DNA from: Zoogloea sp035335645
Lineage (GTDB): Bacteria > Pseudomonadota > Gammaproteobacteria > Burkholderiales > Rhodocyclaceae
Length of the DNA stretch: 6,957 nucleotides
NCBI GenBank assembly: GCA_035335645.1
Contig: DAOQMM010000137.1
Location: 1 to 6,957, forward strand
Direction: 5' to 3'
Shown here: positions 6,117-6,957 of the stretch, piece by piece
How positions within the stretch are numbered: position 1 is the first letter of the stretch
Layout of the letters: every line of letters begins with the position of its first letter
Notes under the pieces: model-generated
Databases searched by the model: none
The model's input: the letters and a program-made list of their open reading frames with translations, nothing else
Told to the model about the DNA's origin: nothing
Position numbers and translations under genes: made by a program

Positions 6117-6557
6117 ATGGCCAAGGCAATCCGCCTGCGGGACGACATCGATCCCGCAACCCTCACCGCCCGGGGCACCGGGCACCTGCCCGGCTGGTAC
6201 GGGCTCAGTGTCACCGAGCTTGAGCCGGGCCGTCTCCGCGCCCGCATGACGGTGCGCCCCGAGATGCTGGCGCCCAACGGCTTCCTGCACGCCGCCTCGG
6301 TTGTTGCCCTGGCCGACACCAGTGCCGGCTATGCCACCGTCGCCCACCTGCCCGACGGGGCGACGAGCTTCACCACCCTTGAGCTGAAGAGCAACTTCTT
6401 CGCCACTGTCACCGAGGGCGAGCTGGTCTGCGACGCGACCGCCGTGCATCTGGGGCGCAGCACCCAGGTGTGGGACGCGGAAGTCCGCGCCGCCGATGGC
6501 GCCCGCCTGGCCCTGTTCCGCTGCACCCAGATGATCCTGTGGCCCAAGGCCGCGTGA
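6117..6557 (+). CDS. PaaI-type hotdog-fold thioesterase, second copy
   Basis: A 146-residue hotdog protein, probably an acyl-CoA thioesterase. The active-site helix reads NGFLHAASVVALADTSAGYAT at 54-74: Asn54, His58 and Asp67 fit the PaaI pattern, although the usual His-Gly-Gly is His-Ala-Ala here, a departure from the first copy and from most of the family. The second half (LELKSNFFATVTEGEL, then HLGRSTQVWDAEV) matches the core strands. AAGGAGA precedes the ATG by 8 bp. It is only distantly similar to the thioesterase at 3090-3560, so the two are divergent relatives and not a recent duplication. Its stop is 14 bp from the next start, so it is probably coupled to the downstream isomerase-like gene. 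The substrate is unknown. Confidence 0.88.
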   Translation: MAKAIRLRDDIDPATLTARGTGHLPGWYGLSVTELEPGRLRARMTVRPEMLAPNGFLHAASVVALADTSAGYATVAHLPDGATSFTTLELKSNFFATVTEGELVCDATAVHLGRSTQVWDAEVRAADGARLALFRCTQMILWPKAA

Positions 6558-6571
6558 CGCCGGAGACCGCC

Positions 6572-6957
6572 ATGACCGCTTCCCTGAAGGCCCCCCTCGA
6601 CTTCTACTTCGATTTCTCCTCGCCCTACGGCTACCTTGCCGCCGAGAAGATCGACGCCCTGGCCGCCGCCCACGGCCGCAGCGTGCTGTGGCACCCGATC
6701 CTGCTGGGCGTCACCTTCAAGGCCACCGGCCTCGCGCCGCTGCCGGCGATCCCCCTCAAGGGCGAATACTCCCTGCGCGACATCGCCCGCTCGGCGCGAT
6801 TTCTGGGCGTGCCTTACCGCAAGCCCACGGTTTTCCCGATTCCCACCCAGCACGCCGCCCGTGCCTTCCTGTGGCTCAACGACCGCGACCCGCAGCAGGC
6901 CCGCGCCTTCGGCCTGGCGGCCTACCGGGCCTACTTCACCGAGGACGTGAACATCTC
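6572..6957 (+). CDS. 2-hydroxychromene-2-carboxylate isomerase family protein (DsbA fold), 3' part missing
   Basis: The frame is open from ATG 6572 to the window edge (128 codons); the family is about 200 residues, so the C-terminal third is outside. The start LDFYFDFSSPYGYLAAEKI (residues 9-27) is the hallmark of the NahD/HCCA isomerase and kappa glutathione transferase group within the thioredoxin-like DsbA fold. Ser17 of the S-S-P-Y segment occupies the glutathione-activating serine position of NahD. The following HPILLGVTFKATG and IPLKGEYSLRDIAR also match the group. GGAGA ends 5 bp before the ATG. In naphthalene catabolism NahD performs a glutathione-dependent isomerisation, but no aromatic genes are visible here. 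In this leucine-type cluster the true substrate is unknown; another glutathione-dependent isomerase or transferase activity is possible. Confidence 0.88.
   Translation, partial: MTASLKAPLDFYFDFSSPYGYLAAEKIDALAAAHGRSVLWHPILLGVTFKATGLAPLPAIPLKGEYSLRDIARSARFLGVPYRKPTVFPIPTQHAARAFLWLNDRDPQQARAFGLAAYRAYFTEDVNI

Noticed and set aside
4701..6449. A 582-codon open frame on the minus strand
   Set aside because: It lies antisense to the GNAT-carbonic anhydrase and the second thioesterase, both clearly real by motif. Its translation is low-complexity, rich in His, Val, Gly and Gln, as expected for a shadow frame in GC-rich DNA.

Overview
This is GC-rich DNA, dense with genes, and looks like the chromosome of a betaproteobacterium. 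The class I PHA synthase, the LiuR-type regulator and the GC-rich codon use suggest a Rhodocyclales-like organism (Thauera/Azoarcus/Zoogloea type). That placement is inference from gene content, not from a search. Two divergent transcription units can be read, and both run off the window.

Left, minus strand (about 1-2441): a metallo-beta-lactamase-fold hydrolase is followed after 22 bp by phaC, the polyhydroxyalkanoate synthase. The phaC gene is cut by the window edge after 462 codons. The pair is probably one operon.

Middle (2442-3089): a 114-bp divergent gap with a short inverted repeat leads into a MerR-family regulator that closely resembles LiuR, the regulator of leucine/isovalerate utilisation. 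Between this regulator and the next gene lies a perfect 20-bp palindrome (3025-3044), the obvious candidate operator.

Right, plus strand (3090-6957): five genes follow in the same direction. They are a PaaI-type hotdog thioesterase, isovaleryl-CoA dehydrogenase (ivd/liuA), a single-ORF fusion of a GNAT acetyltransferase with a complete beta-carbonic anhydrase, a second PaaI-type thioesterase, and a partial DsbA-fold protein of the 2-hydroxychromene-2-carboxylate isomerase family. The 108-bp gap after the fusion gene holds three perfect GC-rich inverted repeats in a row.

Working model: LiuR senses an intermediate of leucine breakdown and controls the thioesterase-ivd-anhydrase cluster from the palindrome. 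Isovaleryl-CoA dehydrogenase makes 3-methylcrotonyl-CoA. The next enzyme of the known pathway, methylcrotonyl-CoA carboxylase, consumes bicarbonate, and a carbonic anhydrase made from the same cluster could supply it. The end products, acetyl-CoA and acetoacetate, can feed PHB synthesis through the divergent phaC unit. The most unusual element is the acetyltransferase-carbonic anhydrase fusion and its place in this operon.
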